Source of the DNA: UASB124 sp964446935
GTDB taxonomy: Bacteria; Babelota; Babeliae; Babelales; RVW-14
DNA: 13,171 bases
Reading direction: 5' to 3'
Assembly (NCBI GenBank): GCA_964446935.1
Contig: CAYUQI010000029.1
Location: forward strand, 1-13,171
Shown here piece by piece: positions 12,249 to 13,171 of this stretch. A program made the translations under genes and the position numbers. Position 1 is the stretch's first letter, and every line of letters starts with the position of its first letter. Under the pieces are notes generated by a model. That model did no database searches and had not been told where the DNA came from. It saw only the letters and a list, made by a program, of their open reading frames with translations.

Positions 12249-13171
12249 ATGATTACCAAGGCAATAATTCCGGCCGGGGGGCTCGGAACACGATTTCTCC
12301 CCGCGACCAAAACAACCCCAAAAGAAATGCTCCCTTTGCTTGAAAAGCCTGCCATTCAATACATTGTCGAAGAAGGTATCAGATCAAGCATTAAAACTTT
12401 TGTTGTTGTTACTGGCAAAAACAAAAGTGCCATCGAAGATCACTTTGATACGTTCCCAGAACTCGAAAATTATCTCACAGCACGAAAAAAAGAATATTTA
12501 CTTGATGAAGTTAATAAGATCGTCAATAACACCAATTTTATTTATGTACGACAAAAAGAACCGCTTGGACTCGGGCACGCCGTGTGGAGTGCCAAACACG
12601 TCATTGGCAAGGAACCCCTCGCCATCTTCTTACCAGACGACATCATTGTCAGCGCAGTTCCCTGCATGGCTCAGTTAATCAATATTGCTTCACAAGAAAA
12701 ATGCAATGTTCTTGCTGTACAAGAGGTACCGATCGAATCGGTTCAAAGCTATGGAGTCATTGGCATTCGTAAACAATTCTCTCCCAATTTATTTCAAGTT
12801 AAAGAGCTTGTCGAAAAGCCAAAGCCAGTCGATGCTCCATCTAATTTAGCCATCATTGGCCGTTATGTTCTTTCTCCAAACATCTTCCAGTCACTAGAAG
12901 AAATGCGCGTTGGTGTTGGTGGTGAAATACAATTGACTGATGCAATTCAATCATTGCTGTTATCGGGCGAAAAGGTATTTGCCTATAAGATTCAGGGAAC
13001 CCGTTATGACATTGGCAATCCGATGGGGCTGCTGAAAGCAAATCTTGATCTAGCATTGCGCCATCCTCAATACTCCGAGCATATTCTGTCATATTTGACT
13101 GAGCTTGATCGTGAAATGTTGGTTTTGCAAGGCAAAGCCGCCATGATGAAAGCTAAGGGTGCAAGCGCAAC
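12249..13171 (+). CDS. galU: UTP-glucose-1-phosphate uridylyltransferase, 3' end cut by the window
   Basis: GalU makes UDP-glucose from UTP and glucose-1-phosphate, feeding polysaccharide, lipopolysaccharide and glycolipid synthesis in the cytoplasm. The frame is open from the ATG to the window edge (307 codons), already about the family's full length, so few residues can be missing. Signatures are the nucleotide-binding loop AIIPAGGLGTRFLPATKTTP (5-24) followed by KEMLPL, the metal/nucleotide site FLPDDIIV (Asp130-Asp131), QKEPLGLGHAVWSAK (102-116), the EKPKP loop (189-193), GRYVL (204-208), GGEIQLTDAI (224-233) and GTRYDIGNPMGLLKANL (250-266). A strong AAGGAG ribosome binding site sits six to seven bases before the ATG. 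There is no promoter-sized gap after pheS, so co-transcription with pheS is likely. Confidence 0.97.
   Translation, partial: MITKAIIPAGGLGTRFLPATKTTPKEMLPLLEKPAIQYIVEEGIRSSIKTFVVVTGKNKSAIEDHFDTFPELENYLTARKKEYLLDEVNKIVNNTNFIYVRQKEPLGLGHAVWSAKHVIGKEPLAIFLPDDIIVSAVPCMAQLINIASQEKCNVLAVQEVPIESVQSYGVIGIRKQFSPNLFQVKELVEKPKPVDAPSNLAIIGRYVLSPNIFQSLEEMRVGVGGEIQLTDAIQSLLLSGEKVFAYKIQGTRYDIGNPMGLLKANLDLALRHPQYSEHILSYLTELDREMLVLQGKAAMMKAKGASA

Overview
The window looks like the chromosome of an AT-rich Gram-negative bacterium with a reduced, host-associated style of genome. It mixes a few core genes (mraY, pheS, galU) with many exported proteins that I cannot match to a characterised family. These include a lipoprotein, a signal-peptide WD40 protein and a signal-peptide PD-(D/E)XK-like protein. 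This combination fits Candidatus Dependentiae (TM6 / Babeliae) best; that placement is inference from gene content and protein style, not proven. No tRNA, rRNA, CRISPR array or intact insertion sequence was seen.

Layout. Positions 1-2763 lie on the minus strand: the 5' end of an exported protein (1-134), a strong intrinsic terminator (187-231), a small acidic lipoprotein (250-513) and an NtrY-like sensor histidine kinase (625-2763) carrying a run of nine G in its sensor region. Positions 2803-3339 form an accessory islet: a palindromic element (2803-2890), then a pair of nearly identical inverted repeats (2913-2972 and 3288-3339) tightly bracketing a GIY-YIG endonuclease gene broken by a single-base frameshift.

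From 3494 everything is on the plus strand. A promoter precedes a 743-residue exported coiled-coil protein (3574-5805). A 70-bp palindromic repeat (5871-5940) separates it from a 544-residue exported, probably membrane-anchored protein (5979-7613). Then come mraY (7725-8789), a WD40-repeat protein interrupted by a 100-N assembly gap (8937-9729), an exported protein built from two PD-(D/E)XK-like domains of which only the second keeps its catalytic residues (9963-11078), pheS (11178-12212) and galU (12249 to the window end).

How the parts fit. MraY (lipid I synthesis), PheS (phenylalanyl-tRNA synthetase alpha) and GalU (UDP-glucose synthesis) are housekeeping. They sit apart from their usual partners, with no mur/fts genes around mraY and no pheT after pheS, which suggests a rearranged gene order. 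pheS and galU are probably co-transcribed. Three promoters (before the 743-residue gene, mraY and pheS) share an extended -10 of the form TGCTAYRCTG at a near-constant distance from the start codon. The most notable items are the tandem pseudo-nuclease/nuclease exported protein, the palindrome-bracketed GIY-YIG unit with compensatory stem change, and the G9 tract in the sensor kinase.
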